Source of the DNA: Rhizobium sp.
GTDB lineage: Bacteria > Pseudomonadota > Alphaproteobacteria > Rhizobiales > Rhizobiaceae
Length of the DNA stretch: 21,980 bases
Direction: 5' to 3'
NCBI GenBank assembly: GCA_003501385.1
Contig: DNPN01000026.1
Location: forward strand, 1-21,980
The notes under the pieces were generated by a model. It was not told the origin of the DNA. It was given only the letters and a program-made list of their open reading frames with translations, and searched no databases. This document shows, in pieces, positions 15,906-21,980 of the stretch (positions are counted from its first letter, which is position 1; every line of letters begins with the position of its first letter). The translations under genes were made by a program, and so were the position numbers.

Positions 15906-16178
15906 CTTTGGGTGATTTCCGATGACGCCATCCTCTTGACGGGCGGCATCATTCAAACGCTGGTCGGAATTCGGGCTTCCGCTGACCTCGTTGAACATTT
16001 GCGACACCCCGGGCGGATCAGTGTTGCCCTCCTCCAAGCGATCAAGCAACATGATCGCCAAAATTACAGGGCTCACACTTTACGACGCAAAGCAGAAGCG
16101 TTATATATTCTCTCTAAGGAGAATGATTATGGCTATTGCTTCTCGTTCCTATACACCAGCCGAGGCTGCGGCTGTTAG
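15886..16178 (+). CDS. Small ORF translationally coupled to the trbI remnant
   Basis: An ORF of about 97 codons starts with the ATG overlapping the remnant's stop (ATGA). It reads MIILAALLWVISDDAILLTGG, a hydrophobic N-terminus, then a mixed hydrophilic part (LVEHLRHPGRISVALLQAIKQ), and overlaps the start of the DUF433 gene. Only its first seven codons are shared with the copy at 8302, and the one base change there is silent (CTT/CTC), mild support for coding. No family is recognised. The last third probably is not original, since the toxin-antitoxin promoter and start lie inside it. A minus-strand frame across the same bases (15882-16076) is an alternative but has no support either. Confidence 0.35.
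16079..16107 (+). promoter_or_regulatory. Candidate promoter of the DUF433/DUF5615 operon
   Basis: TTTACG (16079-16084) and TATATA (16102-16107) are 17 bases apart, in sigma-70-like spacing, 22 bases before the ATG at 16129. A strong AAGGAG ribosome site follows at 16116-16121. Confidence 0.5.
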
Positions 16179-16761
16179 TGAAATTGCAGTCAAGTCGGTG
16201 CACAACGCGATCGACAAGCGAATTTTAAAAACGCGTCTCGTTGGTGGTGAAGGTCGGGCTCTCTATGACGAGGATTTACTCCGCCTCAAGCTATGGTACG
16301 GCGTGGGTTCCATTCTTTCCGCCGAACGGCGCAAGCGCATGTTTGACACAATTGACGAACATCCCGAAGCCGAAACTGTCAGAGCGGATGACTACTTGAT
16401 CGTCGATGTCGCACGGGCGAGAGATCAGCTGGCGGCACGCGCGCGCGCTCTTCAGGAGGCCGAACAAATGATCGAGAGTGTCAAAGGCGTAATGGCTGGC
16501 GAACCGGTATTTAGGAAGACGCGCGTACCCGTCAGAACTGTTGCCGCTATGAAATCTCAGGGTGCCAGCACACAGGAAATCGTCGACGGCTACCCTTCAC
16601 TCACAGCGCGCATGGTAGAGCTTTCGGAGATATGGACGGCGGCTAATCCAGCGAGAGGTCGGCCTCGTAAGCTTTCTGAACTTGGTGCAACGATTAAATC
16701 GACAAAGCGCTTGTCCCTTCGCAAGGAGAGTATCAAAAAGACGTCTGGTTCGCCCTCGTGA
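16129..16761 (+). CDS. DUF433-family antitoxin with N-terminal HTH
   Basis: The 210-residue product has an N-terminal helix-turn-helix-like region (residues 7-55: SYTPAEAAAVSEIAVKSVHNAIDKR...LYDEDLLRLKLW), a charged middle helix (about 85-118) and a C-terminal DUF433 domain. The DUF433 block reads MAGEPVFRKTRVPVRTVAAMKSQGASTQEIVDGYPSLTARMVELS, about 119-163. DUF433 proteins are antitoxins for PIN-like DUF5615 toxins, and such a gene follows directly with a four-base GTGA overlap. ATG 16129 is seven bases past AAGGAG; the upstream ATG at 16123 is too close to it. At 210 residues it is much longer than the ~75-residue stand-alone DUF433 antitoxins, and the tail is Lys/Arg/Ser-rich. The HTH suggests autoregulation. 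Confidence 0.85.
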   Translation: MAIASRSYTPAEAAAVSEIAVKSVHNAIDKRILKTRLVGGEGRALYDEDLLRLKLWYGVGSILSAERRKRMFDTIDEHPEAETVRADDYLIVDVARARDQLAARARALQEAEQMIESVKGVMAGEPVFRKTRVPVRTVAAMKSQGASTQEIVDGYPSLTARMVELSEIWTAANPARGRPRKLSELGATIKSTKRLSLRKESIKKTSGSPS

Positions 16762-17135
16762 AATTTCTCATTGATGAATGCCTTCACACATCTCTCGTGT
16801 CCGTTGCGCAAGAAAAAGGCCATGACAGTTTTCATGTGAACTGGCTAGGCTTGAGCGGAGAGGCCGACTGGGATCTGATGCCACGCATTGTCGCTGAAGA
16901 TTACACCTTTGTTACCAACAATGCCCGCGACTTTCGCAAGTTATATGCCAGGCAAGAGCTCCATGCGGGGCTGATCATTATCGTTCCGCAGGTCTTGCCG
17001 CAGTTGCAACGTGAGTTGTTCGATCTCATTTTGCAGGATATCACGACAGAAGGGGAGATGGTGAACGAGGTCATTGAAGTCAGTATCGAGGGTGATGAGG
17101 CTATCCTCACTCGATATTCGCTTCCGTCAGCCTGA
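16758..17135 (+). CDS. DUF5615 PIN-like toxin
   Basis: The 125-residue product begins KFLIDECLHTSLVSVAQEKGHD, the acidic DE pair at residues 6-7 being the first part of a PIN-like active site. It also carries the conserved DYTFVTNNARDFRKLY segment (about 49-64) with further acidic/asparagine residues, both diagnostic of DUF5615. Family members are predicted metal-dependent ribonucleases paired with DUF433 antitoxins. The start is GTG 16758, overlapping the antitoxin stop. Key acidic residues are present, so it is likely intact. The RNA target is unknown. Confidence 0.87.
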   Translation: MKFLIDECLHTSLVSVAQEKGHDSFHVNWLGLSGEADWDLMPRIVAEDYTFVTNNARDFRKLYARQELHAGLIIIVPQVLPQLQRELFDLILQDITTEGEMVNEVIEVSIEGDEAILTRYSLPSA

Positions 17136-17600
17136 TAGGTCACTTAGCGCCGCTGACCCTCGAGAGATCGATCGCGTGTCAGCAACTTCGACACCGCTAT
17201 GTATTGGCTTTTACGTGTTTTCACAGTGCGGCCACAGCACCGTACATACAACGTGAATCGACTGGTATTTGCATTGGGCGGGTTTCATTATTCTTTTGCC
17301 TACGCAATTCCAATCGCCGTCTTCGACGCAGGAAGAATTGGCGGCATGCTTAAAGCCTTGCCCAGTGCCGGCGAGATCATTTTTACGAATGGACGCAGCA
17401 GAGTACACGACCGGCGCTGGATACAGCCTAACTTCGCGACGGCCTTTGGAGTGCGGATTGCCAAGCTGATGATTGTGACGAAATCATGGAAATAATCGTT
17501 GAGCTTATCGCGAAATCCTAATCTTCCGGCATCCTCTTTCGCAAAGAAGAAAAAAGCGTATCCTGAAACCCCGAGAGCAATCACAACTTTCGGGGGTTCT
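17136..17600. other. Intergenic stretch without a supported gene
   Basis: These 465 bases separate the DUF5615 gene from the LysE gene. Open frames of about 60-100 codons occur on both strands (for example 17199-17495 plus and 17300-17584 minus), but none has a good ribosome site or a recognisable family and they overlap one another. A weak GCTGAC...GTCAGC pair (17152-17157 and 17178-17183, 20-base loop) follows the toxin. A LysR-type regulator is often found here beside LysE genes; I see none. It may be decayed sequence. Confidence 0.5.
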
Positions 17601-18215
17601 ATGGATTATTCGACACTGCTTGCCTTCGCAGCGGCCTTTTTCGTGTTAGCCGCCAGTCCCGGTCCGGACAACATGACAATCATTGCTCGCACAATCTCAA
17701 ACGGAGCGACCTCCGGAATCGCTTACGGTGCAGGAACTGTCGTTGGCATCCTGATCTTTCTCACCCTTGCAGCCTTTGGTCTGTCGATTGTCGCGGCCGA
17801 GATGGGCGTCGTCATGACGATCCTGCGCTATGCCGGTGCTGCCTATCTAATCTGGATGGGCGTGAAACTCTGGGCCGCGGAACCGGTTGTTCCTGTCTTA
17901 CAGCCGGTCAACGGCCGACGCGGGCTGCTTTCCGTCTTTGCAACGGGAGTTGCCCTCAATCTTGGTAATCCGAAAATGCCGTTGTTCTACGTCGCGCTTC
18001 TGCCAAATGTGGTTGGCGCATCACTTAGCCTCGGCCATGTCGGTGTACTTTCGGCTATCATTCTTGCCGTAGAGATCGTGGTAATTGGAGGCCATGTCAT
18101 CCTGGCCAGCCGGGCACGCAAACTGTTGCGGAGTCCGCGCATTGTTCGAAGGGTTAATCGCGCAGCTGGCGGGGTCATGATCGGTGCTGGCGTGGCCGTC
18201 GTTGCTGCCCGCTGA
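17601..18215 (+). CDS. LysE/RhtB-family amino-acid exporter
   Basis: The 204-residue membrane protein matches the LysE/RhtB efflux family. It has about six hydrophobic helices, the hallmark SPGPDN at residues 19-24, a glycine-rich helix (ISNGATSGIAYGAGTVVGILIF) and the conserved FATGVALNLGNPKMPLFYVALLP segment (about 112-135). These proteins export amino acids or similar small molecules by proton exchange. ATG 17601 has a GGGGGTT stretch upstream; an in-frame ATG at 17499 adds 34 polar residues before the membrane domain and is unlikely. No dedicated regulator is adjacent. Substrate is not predictable at this level. Confidence 0.92.
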   Translation: MDYSTLLAFAAAFFVLAASPGPDNMTIIARTISNGATSGIAYGAGTVVGILIFLTLAAFGLSIVAAEMGVVMTILRYAGAAYLIWMGVKLWAAEPVVPVLQPVNGRRGLLSVFATGVALNLGNPKMPLFYVALLPNVVGASLSLGHVGVLSAIILAVEIVVIGGHVILASRARKLLRSPRIVRRVNRAAGGVMIGAGVAVVAAR

Positions 18216-18367
18216 CGGTTTGAAAACTTCAGGTAAGTTGCATTTGTTGCGACAATGACGTTTGCCCGTTATCAGTCAATGCCAGCAGGGTGAACGTTTA
18301 CTGGACGTTCTCGCCCGGGACATCCGTTTTAACGTTTTGGCGGTGTCACGGGTTTTGAAGTTGTCAC

Positions 18368-18859
18368 TCAATTGAATGGAAGAAGCTTTTTTCGAAAACA
18401 ATGGGTGGCAACTATAAATTGGTCTCGGACCCCGTGCGGCACCCAAAGAGCATCATGAAACGACCGAGACAGACTCCATCCTTCACGTTGATAGAATTTT
18501 TCGGCTCGAGTGTTGCCTGCCATACAAAACAATTCGGCCTCTCGAACACCTTCCTGGGACAAGACTTGCTCCGCAAAGGATAGCAAAGTGTGGGCGACAC
18601 CAGTCCCCCGAACGCTTTTGCCCACGTAGAGTTTGACGATCTCCGTGCCGTTCAAGGACACGAAACCAAGCAACTCTGTATCGATCGCGACATAAAAAGT
18701 ATCACGCGCCTCCTTCAGCCAAACTGCAAAGTGATCCTCCGTCCGGAACGCAAAGACACCAGAAGGAACGAGATCCGCATGAGCGTCATGCCATCCATGA
18801 TACCAGAGTTGAACAATTTTAGAGTGGTCTGCGGGCTCCGCTGGGCGAATGACCAACAT
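18368..18859 (-). CDS. GNAT-family N-acetyltransferase
   Basis: The 163-residue product has the GNAT layout: an N-terminal MLVIRPAEPADHSKIVQLWYHGWHDAHADLVP helix pair, strand LGFVSLNGTEIVKLYV, then the acetyl-CoA loop VGKSVRGTGVAHTLLSFAEQ (RGTGVA, about residues 84-89), and the late MAGNTRAEKFYQREGWSLSRSFHDALW signature. The WHDAHADLVP part resembles acetyltransferases with small-molecule substrates. ATG 18859 has AGGA about ten bases upstream. It converges with the LysE gene across a 152-base gap that holds no gene. Substrate unknown; it is not closely similar to the other GNAT at 11200-11619. Confidence 0.9.
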   Translation of the reverse strand: MLVIRPAEPADHSKIVQLWYHGWHDAHADLVPSGVFAFRTEDHFAVWLKEARDTFYVAIDTELLGFVSLNGTEIVKLYVGKSVRGTGVAHTLLSFAEQVLSQEGVREAELFCMAGNTRAEKFYQREGWSLSRSFHDALWVPHGVRDQFIVATHCFRKKLLPFN

Positions 18860-19252
18860 ACGTTCGTGTCCTGTCTTGTTGTAAATGCTTATCGCAAAAC
18901 TCTGTTGATCGTATATCCGCTATTTTTCGCTCTCTCATGAGACCGCAGCAAAAAACAACGGTGGCCAACTTAAACTGAAAACTATCCTCTAATCCGGCGA
19001 AGTGAAAAGCTGTCTCAATTCAAAGCAAATTCACCAATGTTGGCAAGCGCCGACTTTGTTCAGTATCCTGCCGTGACTTCCACGCATTGTTGTTGCACTA
19101 GTTTGATGCCTTTGAATTGCACTAATATTATGCTTTAAAGCCAAGAAATTCGGCCTCACCGAGAACCATTTTGCAATGGCGAGACGAACTCAACGGCAAC
19201 GTCGACACCGCAATGTGGGGGCAAAACACCGGTTACTGATAGGTGCAGATTA
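18860..19252. other. Intergenic region holding the second 68-bp repeat
   Basis: The 393-base gap between the GNAT gene and the 231-residue hypothetical gene has no convincing ORF. It carries the promoter side of the GNAT gene (AT-rich around 18890-18930) and the repeat at 19075-19142. Confidence 0.5.
19075..19142. repeat. 68-bp repeat copy 2
   Basis: Aligns without gaps to 10258-10325 (offset 8,817), about 79% identical. It has the same two-unit structure: TTGCACTAGTTTGATGC (19093-19109) and TTGCACTAATATTATGC (19117-19133), again with a 24-base period. Similarity ends abruptly on the right after GCCA. Confidence 0.75.
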
Positions 19253-19948
19253 TCAGAGCTTTCGTGAAGCCCGCACTTCCATGCGGATAAGATCTTTCAA
19301 TATGGTGCGCAATTGTGGCCAAGGGTCATCTTCATGTTGGAGCCCGGGATCGAGCGTGACGATCAAGCAATGAAGTTTTGCTGTGACTTCAATAAGGGAG
19401 GAGGGCGGCGTGATCCACATCACGCGCGCCGAGATTCCTGTTCTTTGGATGAGGTCTTGTTCCGAAGAAACAGCCGCACTGTATCTCAAACGCTCATCTG
19501 CCTTTTTCCATTGCTTCCGGCGGTTTCGAAGCTCACGCCTTGCTTGAAACAATTGATCACGATCCAGTCGGAAGGCGAGTTGATTGATCTCAGCGAAAGA
19601 GTGGATGACGATGGGCTGTGGCTCACCGTTGAGTGATAACGTAACGGATGGACGGCCGCCAGCCTCTTGCAGTAATATGGCTTCGAGTTTTTGCCGCAAC
19701 CGTGTGGCGCGAGTGCATTGCTGATGCAGAGCATACCATGTCGGCCACATTTCTCTGACGGGTGTGGGGCCTGGCTCCCTTGGTGGAGCACCGGGGTCGA
19801 TGATGCGAGCGTCCAAAAAGCACGAGGCGACAGCGAGAAGATTTCGGCGGTCGATAGCGCGCGGAACGTTGTCACGCTTTCCGGTGGGTGACTTCATTTT
19901 TCTGCGGGTAAATGTAGGCAAAGTTCTGCTATTCTCAGAATCAGCCAT
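19253..19948 (-). CDS. Unrecognised 231-residue protein
   Basis: I do not recognise this protein. It is soluble, with no membrane segment or signal peptide. The N-terminus is strongly basic (TFTRRKMKSPTGKRDNVPRAIDRRN), and Pro-rich PGAPPREPGPTPVREMWPTW lies near residues 52-71. A long Arg/Lys/Gln-rich helical stretch (about 128-160: RDQLFQARRELRNRRKQWKKADERLR) could be a coiled coil or nucleic-acid-binding helix. ATG 19948 has GGAG about nine bases upstream. It diverges from the small XRE regulator at 20098 across 149 bases that contain a 25-base palindrome, so the two may share control. Length, clean start and divergent layout make it a likely real gene. Confidence 0.65.
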   Translation of the reverse strand: MADSENSRTLPTFTRRKMKSPTGKRDNVPRAIDRRNLLAVASCFLDARIIDPGAPPREPGPTPVREMWPTWYALHQQCTRATRLRQKLEAILLQEAGGRPSVTLSLNGEPQPIVIHSFAEINQLAFRLDRDQLFQARRELRNRRKQWKKADERLRYSAAVSSEQDLIQRTGISARVMWITPPSSLIEVTAKLHCLIVTLDPGLQHEDDPWPQLRTILKDLIRMEVRASRKL

Positions 19949-20070
19949 GATCCAAGCTCCAGCTAGCTAGGTTGTGGTTAGGTCGAGTGGGGCGGTTGCA
20001 ACGCCATGCTCGGCCGTCTGCAATTCTGCAAGACTTGTATATTCTAATAGGAAAACACGGCGGATCAACT

Positions 20071-20095
20071 AAATTCGCCTATATTAGGCGAATTT
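20071..20095. promoter_or_regulatory. Perfect 25-bp palindrome, probable autoregulatory operator
   Basis: AAATTCGCCTA (20071-20081), TAT, TAGGCGAATTT (20085-20095): 11-base arms with no mismatch. It ends two bases before the ATG of the XRE gene and covers its only AGGCG ribosome-site-like sequence. A repressor bound here would block both transcription and the translation start region. TATATT and TTCTAATAG at 20037-20050 provide possible -10 sequence. Confidence 0.7.
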
Positions 20096-20097
20096 GT

Positions 20098-20328
20098 ATG
20101 TTACCAATTCAATGTCGGATGGCAAGAGCTGCTCTAGGTCTAAAAATTGCGGAGCTTGCAGAATTGGCAAAAATGTCCACCAACACGATTGTTCGTTTTG
20201 AAACAGGCAAAGAGCTTAAACAATCCACAATCGATGATCTTCGCACGGTCTTGGAAAATGCAGGCATAATATTCATCGCCGAAAACGGAGATGGTCCGGG
20301 TGTGCGTTTGAAGAAAACTGCCTCCTGA
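20098..20328 (+). CDS. Small XRE-family transcriptional regulator
   Basis: The 76-residue product is almost entirely a helix-turn-helix: MARAALGLKIAELAELAKMSTNTIVRFETGKELKQSTIDDLRTVLENAGIIFI (about residues 8-60), followed by a short GDGPGVRLKK tail. This single-domain XRE form is common in Rhizobiales, where NAGIIF-E-NGDGPGVRL is a recurring ending. ATG 20098 is the first Met before the domain; upstream in-frame codons run through the palindrome and lack features. The palindrome touching its start argues for autorepression. It converges with a pseudogene, with only two bases between the two stop codons. No toxin partner is adjacent, so an antitoxin role is not supported. Confidence 0.85.
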   Translation: MLPIQCRMARAALGLKIAELAELAKMSTNTIVRFETGKELKQSTIDDLRTVLENAGIIFIAENGDGPGVRLKKTAS

Positions 20329-20330
20329 AA

Positions 20331-20760
20331 TCAAGCCTCTGCCTCAGGAAATATTAGCTCATGTAATGTCTTTAGCCTAGAGGCGAGAGCTTCTCGTCGG
20401 CTGTAGAGAAGGGCCTGGTAAAAAGCGATGTTGCCTTGGTTGATCAGCTCTGGGATCGCCTCTGCATCAGTTTAATGCCCGTTGACTTTCGTCTGGGCAA
20501 TAGCTTGACGACTTTTTGGATGACGTCATGCAACTCATGCCAGTCATAAAGGTTACGCTCACTCACGCATTGCTGGATCGACATGAGCATCCAGACCACA
20601 CAGGCTATGTCGTTTTCGGCTTGGTAGACGTCGAACTTCGCAGGCCGGAGCGACGCACAATTCCTGCAGACCGTGTCAAAACTCGTGACGCGATGAGTTT
20701 TAGCGCTTGCGCGGTCGTTGCTATGGAAACTTTGGTGGTCGGCTCCTGCTCGTGTGATAA
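20331..20760 (-). pseudogene. Frameshifted gene next to the insertion sequence
   Basis: Two minus-strand frames read as one protein. The upstream frame gives ...RPAKFDVYQAENDIACVV, WMLMSIQQCVSERNLYDW, HELHDVIQKVVKLLPRRKSTGIK and stops at 20444. The downstream frame gives TDAEAIPELINQGNIAFYQ, ALLYSRREALASRLKTLHE, LIFPEAEA and stops at 20331. They join if one base is restored in the short A-run (T-run on the plus strand, 20471-20473), giving GIKTDAEAIP. No start codon is evident before the transposase end, so the 5' part was probably removed by the IS. Family unrecognised; the upstream limit is approximate. Confidence 0.55.
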
Positions 20761-20791
20761 TCCGTTTCTGACGGGATCTGATCGACTCTTT

Positions 20792-20833
20792 GAGGGGAAA
20801 GATACTGCGTTTCGGGTTGCTGAGCTTCCCCTC
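20792..20833. terminator. Inverted repeat at the transposase stop codon
   Basis: GAGGGGAA (20792-20799) and TTCCCCTC (20826-20833) are perfect eight-base arms separated by 26 bases; the right arm overlaps the transposase stop codon. It could be a transcription-stopping hairpin of the IS or part of its subterminal structure. No T-run follows. Confidence 0.35.
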
Positions 20834-21980
20834 AAGCCCTGACAGCGGCTATCAGGCCGGTGACGCCGACGAGGGTGATGGCTCTTCGAATGTTGTAGGC
20901 GAGTGCCGTCAAGCTGAACTCGCCGCGCACATTTTCCAGCCGCCGCATCAGGAATGCACCCTGATACATCCATTGTTTTATGGTCCCGAACGGGTGCTCA
21001 ACGCTTTCGCGTCGCTGGTCCAGGACTTCTGGTCTGGCGGCAAGGCGCGCTGCCATCCGGTCTAGCACCGCCTCGTTCTCGACACGCCCAACCCTTCGAT
21101 ACCCATGGGTGCAATGCGCCTTCAGATCGCAGGACCGGCAGGCATCACGGTTGCAGTATTCGACAAGCTTCAGGTCGCGCGTCTTTTTCTCATAGCGTGG
21201 AGAAAGATGCTGTCCCGCCGGGCAGACATAAACATCCTTCCCGGCATCATAGCGGAACTCATCCTTGGAGAAGAAATCCTCGCGGACAGCGGCTCCTCGC
21301 AATGGCTTGGGGACATAGGCGGTGATGTCTGCCTTCTCGCAGGCCTCGATGTCCTCGACCTTGAAGTAGCCGCGATCGGCAACCACCTCGATCTGCCCGA
21401 CGCCGAGCGTGTCCATCGCCGCCTGCGTCGTCTGTGTCAGCAGTCCCATGTCGACGACCTGGCTGCTGACCTCCTGTTCGGCGATCAGCTTGTGCTTCAC
21501 GTCGACGGCAAGCTGGATGTTGTAACCGACGCCGACCTTGGTCATGCGCGCCATAGCGCGGCTATCCGGATCGGTGAGCGATATCTGGTCTTCGCCGGTG
21601 CGATCCAGCTCATCAAGCAGGGCCTTGTGGCGATCACGCTTGCCTTTGATCGCAGCGATCTTCTCGGCAAGGTTTTTGGCCCGCGGTCCGCCGCTGCCAG
21701 TATTCTTTTCCTGTGCATCGCCGTCATCGAGCCGCTTCATATACTCGGTCAGCCGTTCGTCGGCCTCGCGGATGAACTTTGTCAGCGCCGCCCGCGTGAA
21801 ATTACGATCCTTGTTGTTGACCGCCTTGATGCGCGTGCCGTCCACCGCCAGCAACTCCCGCCCGAACAGATCGAGCTGTCGGCACACGATAACGAATTCG
21901 CGGAACACCTGGCGAAACGCGGTATGGTTCACCCGGCGAAAGTTGGCGATCGTCTTGTGGTCGGGCTTCAGGTGGCGCAG
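20832..21980 (-). CDS. IS1182-family transposase, 5' partial
   Basis: The frame is open to the window edge, reading LRHLKPDHKTIANFRRVNHTAFRQVF at the cut N-terminus, so the start lies outside. At least 382 residues are visible. DDE-type features are in order: LLAVDGTRIKAVNNKDRNF (first Asp), VEVVADRGYFKVEDIEACE (second Asp), a Cys cluster typical of IS1182-type enzymes (CNRDACRSCDLKAHCTHGYRR) and RRESVEHPFGTIKQWM (catalytic Glu). The C-terminus ENVRGEFSLTALAYNIRRAITLVGV is normal, with the stop at 20832-20834. No internal stop is seen, so the copy may be intact. GTG codons such as 21932 are internal, not starts. Confidence 0.9.
   Translation of the reverse strand: MRHLKPDHKTIANFRRVNHTAFRQVFREFVIVCRQLDLFGRELLAVDGTRIKAVNNKDRNFTRAALTKFIREADERLTEYMKRLDDGDAQEKNTGSGGPRAKNLAEKIAAIKGKRDRHKALLDELDRTGEDQISLTDPDSRAMARMTKVGVGYNIQLAVDVKHKLIAEQEVSSQVVDMGLLTQTTQAAMDTLGVGQIEVVADRGYFKVEDIEACEKADITAYVPKPLRGAAVREDFFSKDEFRYDAGKDVYVCPAGQHLSPRYEKKTRDLKLVEYCNRDACRSCDLKAHCTHGYRRVGRVENEAVLDRMAARLAARPEVLDQRRESVEHPFGTIKQWMYQGAFLMRRLENVRGEFSLTALAYNIRRAITLVGVTGLIAAVRA

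Larger units (their letters stand above)
20770..21980 (-). mobile_element. IS1182-family insertion sequence (one end outside the window)
   Basis: Inferred from the transposase. The inner terminus probably lies in the ~20760-20830 stretch, between the pseudogene and the transposase stop, but I could not identify a terminal inverted repeat because the other end is not in the window. The left boundary given is an estimate. It appears to truncate the frameshifted gene at 20331-20760. Confidence 0.55.

Noticed and set aside
15882..16076. Minus-strand 64-codon ORF across the trbI remnant junction
   Set aside because: It ends in the trbI stop region and is most simply the shadow of the coupled plus-strand frame, although neither is proven.
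17199..17584. Overlapping ORFs on both strands before the LysE gene, possibly a LysR remnant
   Set aside because: No frame shows a helix-turn-helix or any recognisable segment, and no ribosome site supports them.
20516..20842. Plus-strand ORF of 108 codons
   Set aside because: It overlaps the transposase end and runs opposite to the protein-like minus-strand pseudogene; its sequence is low in typical protein features.
1..21980. CRISPR arrays, tRNA or rRNA genes, replication origin or oriT
   Set aside because: I saw no regularly spaced repeats, no tRNA cloverleaf pattern, no repABC genes or iteron cluster, and no relaxase gene or nick-site context.

Overview
The window reads as part of a conjugative plasmid or integrative conjugative element from an alphaproteobacterium, most likely Hyphomicrobiales (Rhizobium, Agrobacterium, Ochrobactrum or Brucella relatives). 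The main reason is the gene order trbD-E-J-K-L-F-G-H-I, which is that of the Ti-plasmid type trb mating-pair-formation operon. The cargo behind it (DUF3018/MazF, HipBA, DUF433/DUF5615, an IS1182-type transposase) also fits rhizobial accessory DNA. No database search was possible; family names rest on motifs and order.

Region 1 (1-8305, plus strand) is the type IV secretion operon. It runs from a 5'-truncated trbD through the ATPase TrbE, the VirB5-like TrbJ, a small TrbK, the polytopic TrbL, and the VirB8/VirB9/VirB10-like TrbF, TrbG and TrbI with the lipoprotein TrbH. Genes are packed with short gaps or overlaps, so they are probably co-transcribed. trbB and trbC would lie upstream of the window.

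Region 2 (8306-15775) is an accessory segment. It starts with two plus-strand toxin-antitoxin operons (hipBA, then a MazEF-like pair), followed by a minus-strand cargo block: an alpha/beta hydrolase, two MFS transporters and a GNAT acetyltransferase. The segment is bracketed by two collinear copies, exactly 7,583 bp apart, of a 130-bp sequence spanning the trbI 3' end and its downstream junction. The second copy is a remnant of a different trbI allele. This suggests the segment entered, or could leave, at the trbI 3' end.

Region 3 (15776-20330) carries the trbI remnant and a coupled ORF, a third toxin-antitoxin pair (DUF433 antitoxin with DUF5615 PIN-like toxin), a LysE-type exporter, a second GNAT and an unrecognised 231-residue protein. 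A small XRE regulator follows, with a perfect 25-bp palindrome against its start. A 68-bp repeat containing tandem 17-mers occurs both before mazE and near 19,100.

Region 4 (20331-21980, minus strand) holds a frameshifted pseudogene abutting the transposase of an IS1182-family element that runs off the window.

Overall the layout is a transfer operon followed by stability modules and exporter/modifying-enzyme cargo, with several scars of recombination.
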